Shown: positions 19,154 through 29,334, counted from the stretch's first letter. The stretch is DNA of 64,000 bases from Sphingobacteriales bacterium (GCA_021299095.1 JAJTFW010000003.1:1-64000); one strand, 5' to 3'. Program-made: numbers and translations. Notes: generated from the sequence alone by a model not told the origin.

Positions 19154-19578
19154 TGGCACATACATTTCCCTATTCACCGGGTGAACACGAGACTGAAAAG
19201 GCCTCGAACAGTTACCTGATGTCGTTGGTGGCAGTCATTGCCGGACTCCCTTTACCCATCATCAACCTCCTGGCAACGCTGTTTTTCTTCTTGGCCAACC
19301 GTAAAGGAACATATTTCGTCCGCTGGCATTGTACACAAGCACTCCTGTCACAAGCCTCACTGTTGTTCATCAACAGTTTCGGATTTTGGTGGACCATCGA
19401 TATTATTTTCGGTGACGAAGTCATCAGCAACCGCTATGTCGGGTATCTGATTGCCGCAGGTATTCTGAATCTGACCGAACTTATTGCCACCATACATGCT
19501 GCCATTCAAACCCGAAAGGGTCGGCATATAAAGTGGTGGTTTTACGGAACACTAACCGATCTGGTTTGCCGGCCATGA
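19153..19578 (+). CDS. DUF4870-like membrane protein
   Basis: MAHTFPYSPGEHETEKASNSYLMSLVAVIAGLPLPIINLL; ATGA overlap with the preceding stop codon. Confidence 0.7.
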   Translation: MAHTFPYSPGEHETEKASNSYLMSLVAVIAGLPLPIINLLATLFFFLANRKGTYFVRWHCTQALLSQASLLFINSFGFWWTIDIIFGDEVISNRYVGYLIAAGILNLTELIATIHAAIQTRKGRHIKWWFYGTLTDLVCRP

Positions 19579-20366
19579 AGCAAACGTACACTGTTCTGTT
19601 GCAGGGGCTATTGTTGTTGATAGCCGTACTCCTCCTCTTCGTACTCCTGATGGGAACCGACTGGGCTGGATTGACCAACGCGGAGGAAAGGAGTGAGCAA
19701 ACTGCACAACGAGTTGGGGAGTTGATGTATGACTTCATCAACGAAACGGAGGAAGTGGCGACCGATACGGCACTGACAAATCCGGTTCATCAACTTATCC
19801 AGAAGCTCTGCCGCGATAACGGGATTGACTACTCTTCCGTCACGTTTCACGTACTACTGAACGATGAGGTAAATGCCTTCGCTTTACCCGGTCGCCAATT
19901 GGTGGTCTATACCGGTTTATTGGACGAATGCCGGAATGAATCTGAATTGGCGGGTGTGCTGGCCCACGAATTGGCCCACATTGAACAAGACCACGTGATG
20001 AAAAAACTGGCCAAAGAACTGGGCTTCTCCATGCTATCGACCCTGACCAATGACGGGGAGACCCTCGGATTGGTGTTCGAGACCTTGGGTTCATCCGCTT
20101 ATGACCGAGAACTGGAGATTGCCGCTGACATGGCTGCAGTAGAATACCTCGAGGTCGCCGGCCTGAATCCGAGGGCATTTGCCGATATACTCTACCGGAT
20201 TGACGGAATGCAGGATTCTTCGCCCGAGTTCCTCGACTGGATTAGCACGCACCCGGATGCCCAGTCGAGGGCTGAAGCAGTTATGGACGCGGTGGATTCC
20301 GAACTTCCGATACCAGAGCCGGTTTTACCCTCAGCCATGTGGGATGACATGAAAGCCGCTTTGTAA
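19575..20366 (+). CDS. M48 family metallopeptidase
   Basis: HELAHIEQDH zinc motif; E...ELEIAADMAAVEYL; N-terminal TM; ATGA overlap with upstream gene. Confidence 0.92.
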   Translation: MKQTYTVLLQGLLLLIAVLLLFVLLMGTDWAGLTNAEERSEQTAQRVGELMYDFINETEEVATDTALTNPVHQLIQKLCRDNGIDYSSVTFHVLLNDEVNAFALPGRQLVVYTGLLDECRNESELAGVLAHELAHIEQDHVMKKLAKELGFSMLSTLTNDGETLGLVFETLGSSAYDRELEIAADMAAVEYLEVAGLNPRAFADILYRIDGMQDSSPEFLDWISTHPDAQSRAEAVMDAVDSELPIPEPVLPSAMWDDMKAAL

Positions 20367-20436
20367 GGTTTTGGCAGATTTTTAACAGAAAAACACGCAG
20401 ATTCTGCGTACACCATACATTCTAAATCCATTCAGC

Positions 20437-22107
20437 ATGTGCGGAATCGTAGCCGTATTCGAACTCCAGTCGGACCCGCAAAGCCTGCGTCCGCAGGTTC
20501 TTGAGCAATCACGAAAAATCAGGCATCGCGGCCCCGATTGGTCGGGCATGTACTGCAGCCCCAAAGCCCTACTTGCTCACGAGCGCCTGGCGATTGTGGA
20601 CCCCCGTTCGGGAGGTCAACCCTTGTTCAGTGCCGATGGCCAAGTCGTGCTTGCTGTGAACGGAGAAATCTATAACCACCGCGAATTGCGTGCAAAATTT
20701 CCGGACTATCCCTTCCGTACAGAGTCCGATTGCGAAGTGATTCTGGCACTTTACGAACGACATGGTTCCGATTTTCTGGAACAACTCAACGGCATTTTCG
20801 CGTTCGCACTTTGGGATGAATCCCGGCAACGCTACCTCATCGGACGCGACCATATGGGCATTATCCCGCTCTACACCGGTAGGGATCAGCATGGGAATTT
20901 TTATGTGGCGTCCGAACTCAAGGCACTGGAGGGTATCTGCAATCGTCTCGAAGAATTTCCGCCAGGCCATGTCCTGTGTAGTGACGAGCATGAAAAGCCG
21001 GTAGCCTGGTACGAACGCGAATGGAAAACTTTTGCTGCGGTGAGTAATAATCCCACAGACATCAAACAACTCCGTAACGCGCTCGAAGGAGCCGTGCACC
21101 GCCAGTTGATGAGCGATGTGCCTTACGGTGTTCTGCTTTCGGGTGGACTCGATTCGTCCATCATCGCCGCGGTTACAGCGCGTTTCGCTCCAAACCGAAT
21201 CGAGAGCGGAGACAAACATGCGGCCTGGTATCCGCGCCTGCATTCGTTTGCCGTAGGCTTAAAGGATTCTCCTGACCTGGCCGCTGCACGGGTTGTGGCA
21301 GAACACATCAACTCGGTCCACCACGAAGTGAACTTTACTGTTCAGGAAGGCCTTGATGCCATCAGCGATGTGATCTACCACCTCGAAACCTACGACGTCA
21401 CCACTGTTCGCGCTTCCACGCCCATGTACCTCCTTGCCCGCGTAATCAAAAGCATGGGGATAAAAATGGTGCTCTCGGGTGAAGGTTCAGACGAGTTGTT
21501 CGGAGGATATCTCTATTTCCACAAAGCGCCCAATGCACAAGCATTTCACGAGGAGACGGTACGTAAACTGGGCAAACTACACCTCTACGACTGCCTGCGG
21601 GCCAACAAGTCGCTGGCCGCCTGGGGGGTTGAAGGACGCGTTCCCTTCCTCGACAAAGAATTCATGGATGTGGCGATGCGCATCAACCCATCCGATAAAA
21701 TGACGGGTGAAGGAAAAATTGAAAAACACGTGCTGCGCAAGGCGTTCGAAGACCTGCTGCCCGAGGCCATCGCCTGGAGGCAGAAAGAACAATTCAGCGA
21801 CGGCGTAGGGTACAGCTGGATCGACACCCTGAAAGCCCGTGCAAACGAGCAGGTGAGCGATGAGGATCTCGCGAAGGCACACTTCCGCTTTCCGGTTAAT
21901 CCACCCCAAACAAAGGAAGAATACGTTTACCGCAGCATATTCAGCCGACACTTCCCCTCTGAGGCAGCGGCCTCTTGTGTGCCCTCCGTCAAATCGGTGG
22001 CCTGCAGTACGCCGGAAGCGCTTGCCTGGGATGCCTCCTTCAGAAACCTGAACGATCCCTCCGGCAGAGCTGTGCAGTCTGTCCACCGCAACGGACTTCA
22101 ATCCTAA
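20437..22107 (+). CDS. asnB: Asparagine synthase B (glutamine-hydrolysing)
   Basis: MCGIVAVFE glutaminase N-terminus; RHRGPDWSG; GVLLSGGLDSSIIAA; VLSGEGSDELFGGYLY. Confidence 0.96.
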   Translation: MCGIVAVFELQSDPQSLRPQVLEQSRKIRHRGPDWSGMYCSPKALLAHERLAIVDPRSGGQPLFSADGQVVLAVNGEIYNHRELRAKFPDYPFRTESDCEVILALYERHGSDFLEQLNGIFAFALWDESRQRYLIGRDHMGIIPLYTGRDQHGNFYVASELKALEGICNRLEEFPPGHVLCSDEHEKPVAWYEREWKTFAAVSNNPTDIKQLRNALEGAVHRQLMSDVPYGVLLSGGLDSSIIAAVTARFAPNRIESGDKHAAWYPRLHSFAVGLKDSPDLAAARVVAEHINSVHHEVNFTVQEGLDAISDVIYHLETYDVTTVRASTPMYLLARVIKSMGIKMVLSGEGSDELFGGYLYFHKAPNAQAFHEETVRKLGKLHLYDCLRANKSLAAWGVEGRVPFLDKEFMDVAMRINPSDKMTGEGKIEKHVLRKAFEDLLPEAIAWRQKEQFSDGVGYSWIDTLKARANEQVSDEDLAKAHFRFPVNPPQTKEEYVYRSIFSRHFPSEAAASCVPSVKSVACSTPEALAWDASFRNLNDPSGRAVQSVHRNGLQS

Positions 22108-22177
22108 AGAGGCAAACCGATTTACGCTAACCCGAATCAACCGGGGCTTTCTACCTTTGGGTTCAGAAACAGAACCT

Positions 22178-22894
22178 ATGAGATACCTCAGCCTTTGCGT
22201 AGCCCTACTCTTCTCGGGCCTTGTTGCTTCCTGTCAGTCGACCGGCACAAAAACCGCTTCCAAACCTGAATTACTCAGTGTGGAAGCTTTTGAAGCGAAA
22301 ATGAACAGCTTGGGAGATGAACAGCTGATTGATGTACGAACACCCGAAGAATTCCTTGCCGGACATTTGACCGGTGCCGTAAACATCAACATTTACGATG
22401 CTGACTTCGCTCAACGTATAGCACAACTCGATAAAAACAGACCCGTATTGGTCTACTGCAAGGCCGGAGGGCGCAGCAAGGATGCGGCAGGACAACTGGC
22501 AGCACTGGGATACACCGTAAGTGAACTTCAGGGTGGGACACTGGCTTGGGCCAACGCCGGGAAAGCACTGGAAACGGCGGGTCCGGAGAAAGCTACGGGC
22601 ATGACCCTGGAACAGTACGAACAGGCCGTAGCTGCACAGCCCATGGTGTTGGTTGACTTTAAAGCCACCTGGTGTAAACCGTGTAAGATGCTGGCCCCTA
22701 TCCTCGACGAATTGGTGAAGAAGCAAGAAGGAAAACTCACCCTGATCAAAATCGATGCAGATGAGAATCCGGCCCTGATGCAGGCAAAACAGATCAACAG
22801 CATTCCCTACCTCGAATTGTATAAAGACGGGAAACGGGTGTGGACACACATGGGCCTGACCGACGAAGCCACGATTGCTGCGCAGTTGAAGTAA
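22178..22894 (+). CDS. Lipoprotein with fused rhodanese and thioredoxin domains
   Basis: LVASCQS lipobox; rhodanese IDVRTPEEFLAGHLTGAVNI...VYCKAGGRS; thioredoxin VDFKATWCKPCKMLAPILDEL. Confidence 0.93.
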   Translation: MRYLSLCVALLFSGLVASCQSTGTKTASKPELLSVEAFEAKMNSLGDEQLIDVRTPEEFLAGHLTGAVNINIYDADFAQRIAQLDKNRPVLVYCKAGGRSKDAAGQLAALGYTVSELQGGTLAWANAGKALETAGPEKATGMTLEQYEQAVAAQPMVLVDFKATWCKPCKMLAPILDELVKKQEGKLTLIKIDADENPALMQAKQINSIPYLELYKDGKRVWTHMGLTDEATIAAQLK

Positions 22895-22940
22895 GCCCTC
22901 TTGATCGGGTGATAAATGGCATTGCCCTGGGTAGCTCCAG

Positions 22941-23423
22941 GTGATTGCCCTTGAAACCAACCTGGGGTTAAACACCGTGTCAGTCTACCTGCGAACAACA
23001 GCCATGGATATACGCCTTCAACGCCGTATGCTCAACGCCCTGGTCATTTTCACCTCCTTGTTTGGCTTTCTGGAATGGGGCGGCAACAATGAGGCTTTTC
23101 TCTATGAAACGGAAATCGAGGTGATATCGCGTATGCTGAAGGATCCTCTTGCGGTCATTCACCCTTTGACTTTGTTGCCAATGGCTGGCCAAGCACTGCT
23201 CTTGATCACCTTGTTTCAGCACGACCCAAGTCAACGGCTAACTTATTGGGGAGTTACGGGCTTGGGGCTGCTGATCGCATTGATGTTTGTAATCGGTTTA
23301 ATCAGCTTGAGCCTGAAAATTGTAGCATCCACTACCCCCTTTCTAATCATGGCTTTTCTGGCTTTGTACAGCATTAAAATACAGAAACACCTAGCAAGTC
23401 AGCATTCCTCCTCTGAGGTGTGA
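22941..23423 (+). CDS. Membrane protein, hypothetical
   Basis: 160 aa with about four hydrophobic segments. Confidence 0.6.
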   Translation: MIALETNLGLNTVSVYLRTTAMDIRLQRRMLNALVIFTSLFGFLEWGGNNEAFLYETEIEVISRMLKDPLAVIHPLTLLPMAGQALLLITLFQHDPSQRLTYWGVTGLGLLIALMFVIGLISLSLKIVASTTPFLIMAFLALYSIKIQKHLASQHSSSEV

Positions 23424-23460
23424 ACGACTCCAACTTTTTATTTTAATTCCCGAATTGACA

Positions 23461-23883
23461 ATGGGCGAGCAATCAACAAATAAAATTAAGGTTACGGTTA
23501 CGGTTAATGTTCAGCGCGACAAGGCATGGATGTTCTACACCCTTCCTGAACACATTACCCAGTGGAATTTTGCTCACCCAAGCTGGCATTGTCCCTCGGC
23601 TTCAAACGATGTACGTGTGGGAGGAAAATATGTAGCAAGGATGGAAGCACGGGACGGAAGTTCCGGATTCGATTTTGAAGCAGTTTATGTTGATGTGAAT
23701 GATCCCGCAGAGCTAGCATATGAATTCGGCGGCCGCCTGGCCCGGGTGACATTCGGAGAGCAAAATGGTCAAACAACGGTGACCATCGTGTTCGATCCGG
23801 AAACAGAAAATCCGATCGAGCTGCAACGACAAGGCTGGCAGGCTATTCTGGATAGTTACAAATGCTACACGGAATCAAATTAA
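23461..23883 (+). CDS. SRPBCC/AHSA1-type domain protein
   Basis: AWMFYTLPEHITQWNFAHPSWHCPSASNDVRVGGKYVARMEARDGSSGFDFEAVY. Confidence 0.85.
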   Translation: MGEQSTNKIKVTVTVNVQRDKAWMFYTLPEHITQWNFAHPSWHCPSASNDVRVGGKYVARMEARDGSSGFDFEAVYVDVNDPAELAYEFGGRLARVTFGEQNGQTTVTIVFDPETENPIELQRQGWQAILDSYKCYTESN

Positions 23884-23909
23884 CCGGTATCAGGTCTTAC
23901 CCACATCCG

Positions 23910-24866
23910 ATGCGTCTAGCTAGCCTCACCTCCTTCGCTGTGTTCATCCTCTGTCTTTCCGCGGCTTTCATTTCGTGCGGCAGACCCAATGAGCGAACAG
24001 AAGCGGCGCCGTCAGTGCAAACGCAATCCACTTCTTTAGGCGATACGGTAAATGATCTCAGCAAGAACATCGATTGCATTTTCCAGGATCAGCAGGGGAA
24101 CCACTGGTTTGCCAGCAACGGCGGAGGGGTATACCGTTACAATGGAAAGGTGCTGGTGAATTACACTACACGTGATGGCCTGGTCAGCAATTACGTGTGG
24201 ACCATCCAACAGGATGTGCATGGAATAATGTGGTTCTCTACTCGCGACGGATTCAGCTCATTCGATGGAAAGACCTTTACCAACAGGACGTTCGCAATTG
24301 AAAACGCATTTACCGGCAATTTTAAACCCCATGCGACTGGTTTGTTATTTCCACACAAAAAAGGGGTGTGTTACTACAACGGGAAGTCTTTTATCAACTT
24401 CACCATTCATCCCGCATCGTATACACTTCCCCCGAATGAAGCCAGCGGCCCTTACTTTGTTTATTCAACACTGATCGACCGCTCAGGAGTTGCATGGTTC
24501 GGTACACAATCAGAAGGTGTTTGCCGATACGATGGTGAAACGATCTCATACCTTTCCGATAAAGATCTGGCAGGGCCTGCGGTAAGGACCATTTACCAGG
24601 ATAAGCGAGGCTTGCTGTGGTTCGGCAACAACGGTGGTGGACTATTCCGATACGATGGAAAGCAACTCTCCAACATCACAGCCGATAAGAACCTCGGGAA
24701 TATGAAGTTTCTAAGAGAAAAAAAGCCGGTCGATATGCCGGGGTCGCTTGCCCGCGTATGGGCCATCAACGAGGACAATGCCGGCAAGCTCTTGATTGGC
24801 ACCATCGATTCCGGACTTTGGACATTCGACGGTACCACGTTGAGCAACCTGACCACCAGCGACTGA
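23910..24866 (+). CDS. Two-component-regulator-propeller-type lipoprotein, interrupted by an in-frame TGA
   Basis: Repeats I.QD..G..WF....G..RYDG; same frame continues to 24986 after TGA 24864-24866. Confidence 0.8.
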   Translation: MRLASLTSFAVFILCLSAAFISCGRPNERTEAAPSVQTQSTSLGDTVNDLSKNIDCIFQDQQGNHWFASNGGGVYRYNGKVLVNYTTRDGLVSNYVWTIQQDVHGIMWFSTRDGFSSFDGKTFTNRTFAIENAFTGNFKPHATGLLFPHKKGVCYYNGKSFINFTIHPASYTLPPNEASGPYFVYSTLIDRSGVAWFGTQSEGVCRYDGETISYLSDKDLAGPAVRTIYQDKRGLLWFGNNGGGLFRYDGKQLSNITADKNLGNMKFLREKKPVDMPGSLARVWAINEDNAGKLLIGTIDSGLWTFDGTTLSNLTTSD

Positions 24867-25031
24867 CTACCCGGCAATTCCATCTGGGTGATATACAAAG
24901 ACCGGGACGGAAAGATGTGGATGGTAACCAACGGTGAAACGGTTTGCCAATACGACGGGAAGAAGTTCGTTAAAGTGGAATTTTGATTTTAAAAGATCAC
25001 CGAATGGTTGAATAACGAAGTTATAGAGGCC

Positions 25032-25057
25032 GCTGGTTGAGCGGAGTCGAAACCAGC
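25032..25057. repeat. Short palindromic REP-like element
   Basis: GCTGGTTGAGCGGAGTCGAAACCAGC; 7-bp perfect arms around GAGCGGAGTCGA. Confidence 0.55.
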
Positions 25058-25256
25058 TTGCGTTCAAGGAAAGATGCCATAACGAACGATTGCATAACAG
25101 ATGAACGTTTTCTGATTTTGCACTAGAATGGCCAAAGCTTTTGCCCAGTTCATGGGCTATTCTTCACGGGATAGTCATGGAACTAGGTGATTGTTATCGT
25201 TTATCACATCCGAGACTTGATTCACTTTTACAGCATCGTAATCTTGAAAAAAGTCA

Positions 25257-25916
25257 TTGGACATGAAAACAACCCCTTCACCTGTTGGTCTCCTGCTGAC
25301 GCAGGGAATAGTGGTCTTATTTCTCCCTTCCTGCGCACCGGTTTTCAGTGAGATGCAAAGTGCACGCATGATTGGAGAAAACCAATTCGAGTTAGCCGGT
25401 TCCTATTCATCGGTCAGTTTTTCGGATGATGGTGAACAGGAGCAGGTACAAACAAATACCGGCGTACAGGTGGGCTATGGTATTTCGGATAAGGTGGATA
25501 TCCGCGGTCGCTTCGAACACATCAAGGTGAATGATTTTGATGAGAACGTGAACGTGATCGGTTTGGGTCCGAAATTCCGTTTGATTGATCGATATATGTC
25601 TTTTTATATCCCTGTTGGAAATGGCTTAGGGGATTACAATGACAACTGGCAAGTACATCCCACCATGCTGTTTACATTTCCCCTAGCCAAGGATATCCTC
25701 GAGATTACGGTTGCCCCGAAATACCTCCTCACCTTCTGCGAGGGTTGCAACGACGGGTTTGCACTAAATGCGGGATTGGCCATTGGCGAATTGGATCGAT
25801 TTGCTGTCCGGCTCGAATACGGCTTATTGAAAAGCACCGATGACTTCGATGCGGGTCAATACAATCACATCAGTGTAGGCGCAGCCATTACCCTGGGCAA
25901 ACAAGCAAAAAAATGA
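25257..25916 (+). CDS. Putative outer-membrane beta-barrel lipoprotein
   Basis: Lipobox-like FLPSC near the N-terminus; barrel-like strands to the C-terminus. Confidence 0.6.
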   Translation: MDMKTTPSPVGLLLTQGIVVLFLPSCAPVFSEMQSARMIGENQFELAGSYSSVSFSDDGEQEQVQTNTGVQVGYGISDKVDIRGRFEHIKVNDFDENVNVIGLGPKFRLIDRYMSFYIPVGNGLGDYNDNWQVHPTMLFTFPLAKDILEITVAPKYLLTFCEGCNDGFALNAGLAIGELDRFAVRLEYGLLKSTDDFDAGQYNHISVGAAITLGKQAKK

Positions 25917-25973
25917 TGCGCGACAGCGTCCTTAAAACAGTTAGGTCAATATGATAAAACGCTGAACACCGTA

Positions 25974-26432
25974 TTATTTTCTGCCCGACTCGGAACGGAA
26001 CGCAGCCAACTCTCGGCCTTTTCCGGAAAGGATCAGCGTGTGGATTTTGAAATCCCCTTCGCGTTTGACTTCGAGCGAATAGCTTTCCGTTTCCCTGAGT
26101 ATTGCCAGATAGCGCTGCTCCAACTCCATGTGTTCGGTGCAAACCATTTCCGTCACCTGCAAGGGCAGCAGTTTCATCATCTCCTCGTGGACTGTCCACA
26201 TCCCGGCGTAGCTGTTGCATCCGGCTCCGCCCGACATCCTGTTGTCGTCGGATTCGAAGGTGATGTGGATGAGGCCTGGAGGCGCCTTGATGGCCACACC
26301 GTCCATTCGGATCAAACTGAAACGGAGGCCGTACAAATCCGGATTCTTTCCGAAATGGGGTGAGCCGGGTTTAGTGCTATGGCAGGAGCTCTGTAAAACA
26401 GCAAACAAGAAAAAGAAGGCAAGGATGCGCAT
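25974..26432 (-). CDS. META/HslJ-like domain lipoprotein
   Basis: GLRFSLIRMDG...ITFESDDNRMSGGAGCNSYAGMW...MVCTEHMELEQRYLAIL; lipobox LQSSC. Confidence 0.8.
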   Translation of the reverse strand: MRILAFFFLFAVLQSSCHSTKPGSPHFGKNPDLYGLRFSLIRMDGVAIKAPPGLIHITFESDDNRMSGGAGCNSYAGMWTVHEEMMKLLPLQVTEMVCTEHMELEQRYLAILRETESYSLEVKREGDFKIHTLILSGKGRELAAFRSESGRK

Positions 26433-26506
26433 AGGTAATTCTGTAAAGTACCAAGGTACGGATTTGTCCTTTAGCCAAATTCCTAAAGGTTGATTACCTT
26501 TCGGAT

Positions 26507-28438
26507 ATGAGAAGCCTTGTGCATCTGACGCTTCTGTTAATTCTGGTTTTATGCGCACCGGTTTCTGAGGGAGCTGTTTTCAGGCCGGACAGTATGGCCC
26601 TGCAGGAAGGTTTCCACGCTTCGTTGGTATACCTGAAGGGGTCGGAGAAGCCCATCCGAGATACTCCTCAATCAAGTGACTTTGATCCTCCACAGTATGC
26701 TCGTCCTTGGCGCGAAGCACTTTACCTGAGTCCAGGTTCTGAGGAGGAAGCCTGGTTGTATTTCGAATCAAACAACCACGCTGACACCTCCATACGTCTG
26801 TTTTTTTTCTTCGGGAATTACACGAAAATCCGTGTATATCGTCATGACCGGGTTAGTGGTCATACCCTGAGTCTACAGCCACTCAGCTCCAGAAGCCCGA
26901 TCGGTAATGGCATATTTCCGCTGGTGTTTGCTCCCGGTTCCCGTGAACGGATTTGGATTTACACCGGAAAAAGTTCGCGGGCGGTGCAAAGCCCTGTATT
27001 CGCGTACTGTGCTGCCAACCAGTCGGGGGTCTTGCAGGCGATCAGGGCCGACGCCTTTGCGGGTCAAGTCGAGAACATGAGTTACCACATGGCTGTGTTT
27101 ATCTTGTCGGGTTTGATTTTAGGCCTACTCTGCTATGCCTTGTTCAACTACCGGCAGCGTGGCGAAATTGTTTTCTTGCTTTACGCAGCATACCTGTTCA
27201 GCATACTTCTGTATTCCCTACACCGCTCGGCCGAACTCTGGTCGGTTTGTCTGTTCCTTGACACAATAGGGCCACTGAAAGACGTGTGGTGGCAGCCGCT
27301 CTCATTCGTTTTTTATTTCGCATTCGCCCTACACTTCATCGATTTTCGGAAACTGAGCCCATCCCTACACAGCGCTATGCGTGTTGCCATCGCCGCACTA
27401 ATCCTGTATCTGCTTATCGACCTTGTACTGATGCTAACAGGTTATCAGGATATTCGAAACCGGAATTATGCCTTGCTAAGACCACTGACCGGCGCGCTTT
27501 CGCTGGTTGTTATTTTGCGCACCTTTTTTATTCCTGACCGGCTCGCAAGAATACTATCTTGGGGAAGCCTGATGATGGTTGGCGGTGCTTTGGCAGCTTT
27601 CACCATCGCCATGTTTCCATCGTTTTTCCCCGATGCGCTTTATCGACACCACATGTTGCTGATGTTCGGTGGAGTGGGTCTTGAGATCATTTTCTTCACC
27701 GCCGGCTTGAGCATTAAATCGAAACTTCAGCACGAAGAACGGCTGGCGCTTGAGCTTGCCCTGCGTACCGAACGTGAGGAAGCTGCGCTGGCTATGCAAC
27801 GCACCGAACACCAGACGCGCGAAAGGGAAAGGGACCGTGTTGCACAGGAGCTACACGATGACCTGGGATCAGGACTGACGTCCATCCGTTTTTTGAGCGA
27901 CATGATCGGCAGAGACCCTGCGAGGCGCGAAATCCCCGGCAAAATCGCCGGTATCAGTACCGAACTGATTGGAAACATGCGACAGATTGTATGGACCATG
28001 AAATCGGAAGCACGCACCTTTCCGTCATTTGTGAGTTTTGTAAAAGAACAAGTGTCCGACACACTCGATCAACACACCATCGCATCGGCCTTCAGCATCC
28101 ACGATGAAAACCCTTCAACGCAGGTGATTCTGGAGCATCAGCTGGTACGTCAAATGTGGTTGTGCATCAAAGAGTGCGTTCACAATGCCATTCGCCATTC
28201 GGAGGCAAGCCGCGTGGATATATCGTTCCACAAATCTGCCGATTGGATTGAAATCGGTATTCACGACAACGGGAAGGGGGTCCGCCCGGAGGATCTGGGC
28301 TCATCGCGTGGCATAGCTCACATTCGCCAACGTATGGAGAGCCTTGGTGGAAGCATGAGTATACACGGCGGAGACGGAACCAGCATCCGCCTGCATGGGC
28401 CTCTGACAAAAACTGGGGCATATACTACAAAGGGGTAA
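26507..28438 (+). CDS. 7TMR-DISM-type sensor histidine kinase (HisKA_3/HATPase)
   Basis: RDRVAQELHDDLGSGLTSIRF phosphoacceptor region; HDNGKGV ATPase motif; extracellular domain plus seven-TM-like segment. Confidence 0.9.
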   Translation: MRSLVHLTLLLILVLCAPVSEGAVFRPDSMALQEGFHASLVYLKGSEKPIRDTPQSSDFDPPQYARPWREALYLSPGSEEEAWLYFESNNHADTSIRLFFFFGNYTKIRVYRHDRVSGHTLSLQPLSSRSPIGNGIFPLVFAPGSRERIWIYTGKSSRAVQSPVFAYCAANQSGVLQAIRADAFAGQVENMSYHMAVFILSGLILGLLCYALFNYRQRGEIVFLLYAAYLFSILLYSLHRSAELWSVCLFLDTIGPLKDVWWQPLSFVFYFAFALHFIDFRKLSPSLHSAMRVAIAALILYLLIDLVLMLTGYQDIRNRNYALLRPLTGALSLVVILRTFFIPDRLARILSWGSLMMVGGALAAFTIAMFPSFFPDALYRHHMLLMFGGVGLEIIFFTAGLSIKSKLQHEERLALELALRTEREEAALAMQRTEHQTRERERDRVAQELHDDLGSGLTSIRFLSDMIGRDPARREIPGKIAGISTELIGNMRQIVWTMKSEARTFPSFVSFVKEQVSDTLDQHTIASAFSIHDENPSTQVILEHQLVRQMWLCIKECVHNAIRHSEASRVDISFHKSADWIEIGIHDNGKGVRPEDLGSSRGIAHIRQRMESLGGSMSIHGGDGTSIRLHGPLTKTGAYTTKG

Positions 28439-28477
28439 TGCCGACACAAGGTTCAGACTCCTACATTCGTAAGTATA

Positions 28478-29119
28478 ATGGAACAGACAATCTGCATCAC
28501 CGTTGTGGAAGACAACGATGTCATCCGCGAAGGGCTTTGTGAACTTATCGCCACTGCGCCCGACTTTCGGTTGTGCGGAAGCTTTTCATCGGCCGATGCC
28601 TTCCTCGCCGCAATTCCGGGAGCAGAAGCACCCGAGTTGGTGTTGCTGGATGTACACCTTCCGGGTCGCAGTGGGATCGAGGCTTTGCCTGAAATCAAGA
28701 ATCTCTTGCCCGACACCTTGCTGATGATGTACACGGTGTTTGAAGACGATGAGTCGGTGTTTAATGCGTTGAGCAGGGGTGCAAGTGGTTATCTCCTCAA
28801 GAAAACGGCACCCGAACAAATCCTGAGTGCACTGCGTGAATTACGCAACGGTGGCTCTCCCATGAGCGCCGAGATCGCCCGGAAAGTGGTGAACTCGTTC
28901 CAGCGTCCGAACTATGGACCGGAAGCAGGAAATCTGACCGAACGCGAACTGGAAATCGTAAGCCTGTTGGCATTGGGTTACCTGTATAAGGAAATCGCCG
29001 ACCGCCTCGACCTATCCGTGAATACCGTGAAGAAACACCTGTACAATGTATACGAGAAGCTGCATGTGCAAAACCGTACCGAAGCAGTCAACAAGGTGTT
29101 TCAACGTAGCCAAGCATAA
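28478..29119 (+). CDS. NarL/LuxR-family response regulator
   Basis: Receiver LVLLDVHLPGRSGIEALPEI; HTH LTERELEIVSLLALGYLYKEIADRLDLSVNTVKKHLYNVYEKLHV. Confidence 0.95.
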   Translation: MEQTICITVVEDNDVIREGLCELIATAPDFRLCGSFSSADAFLAAIPGAEAPELVLLDVHLPGRSGIEALPEIKNLLPDTLLMMYTVFEDDESVFNALSRGASGYLLKKTAPEQILSALRELRNGGSPMSAEIARKVVNSFQRPNYGPEAGNLTERELEIVSLLALGYLYKEIADRLDLSVNTVKKHLYNVYEKLHVQNRTEAVNKVFQRSQA

Positions 29120-29334
29120 AAAAAGCCCCGGAAATCCAGGGCTTGAAAAACGGGTTACTCCACAGCCACAGGTCTGGGATAGACCTTAGGCCGTTGTAAA
29201 GGTCGATGCATTCATCAAACCGGACAATACTCCTTTTGTAGTAGAAGAATGTGTTGATTTTCGGTGATTCAATCCCAGCATTGTGAACTTTTCGGCCCAA
29301 AGGCTGTTACTTTGTACATACATCGGTTACCCTC

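Noticed and set aside
29120-29147. Hairpin AGCCCCGGAAATCCAGGGCT after the response regulator as a terminator
   Set aside because: A-tract lies upstream and the long T-tract is on the opposite strand; could be bidirectional but polarity does not fit the flanking plus-strand genes well enough to call.
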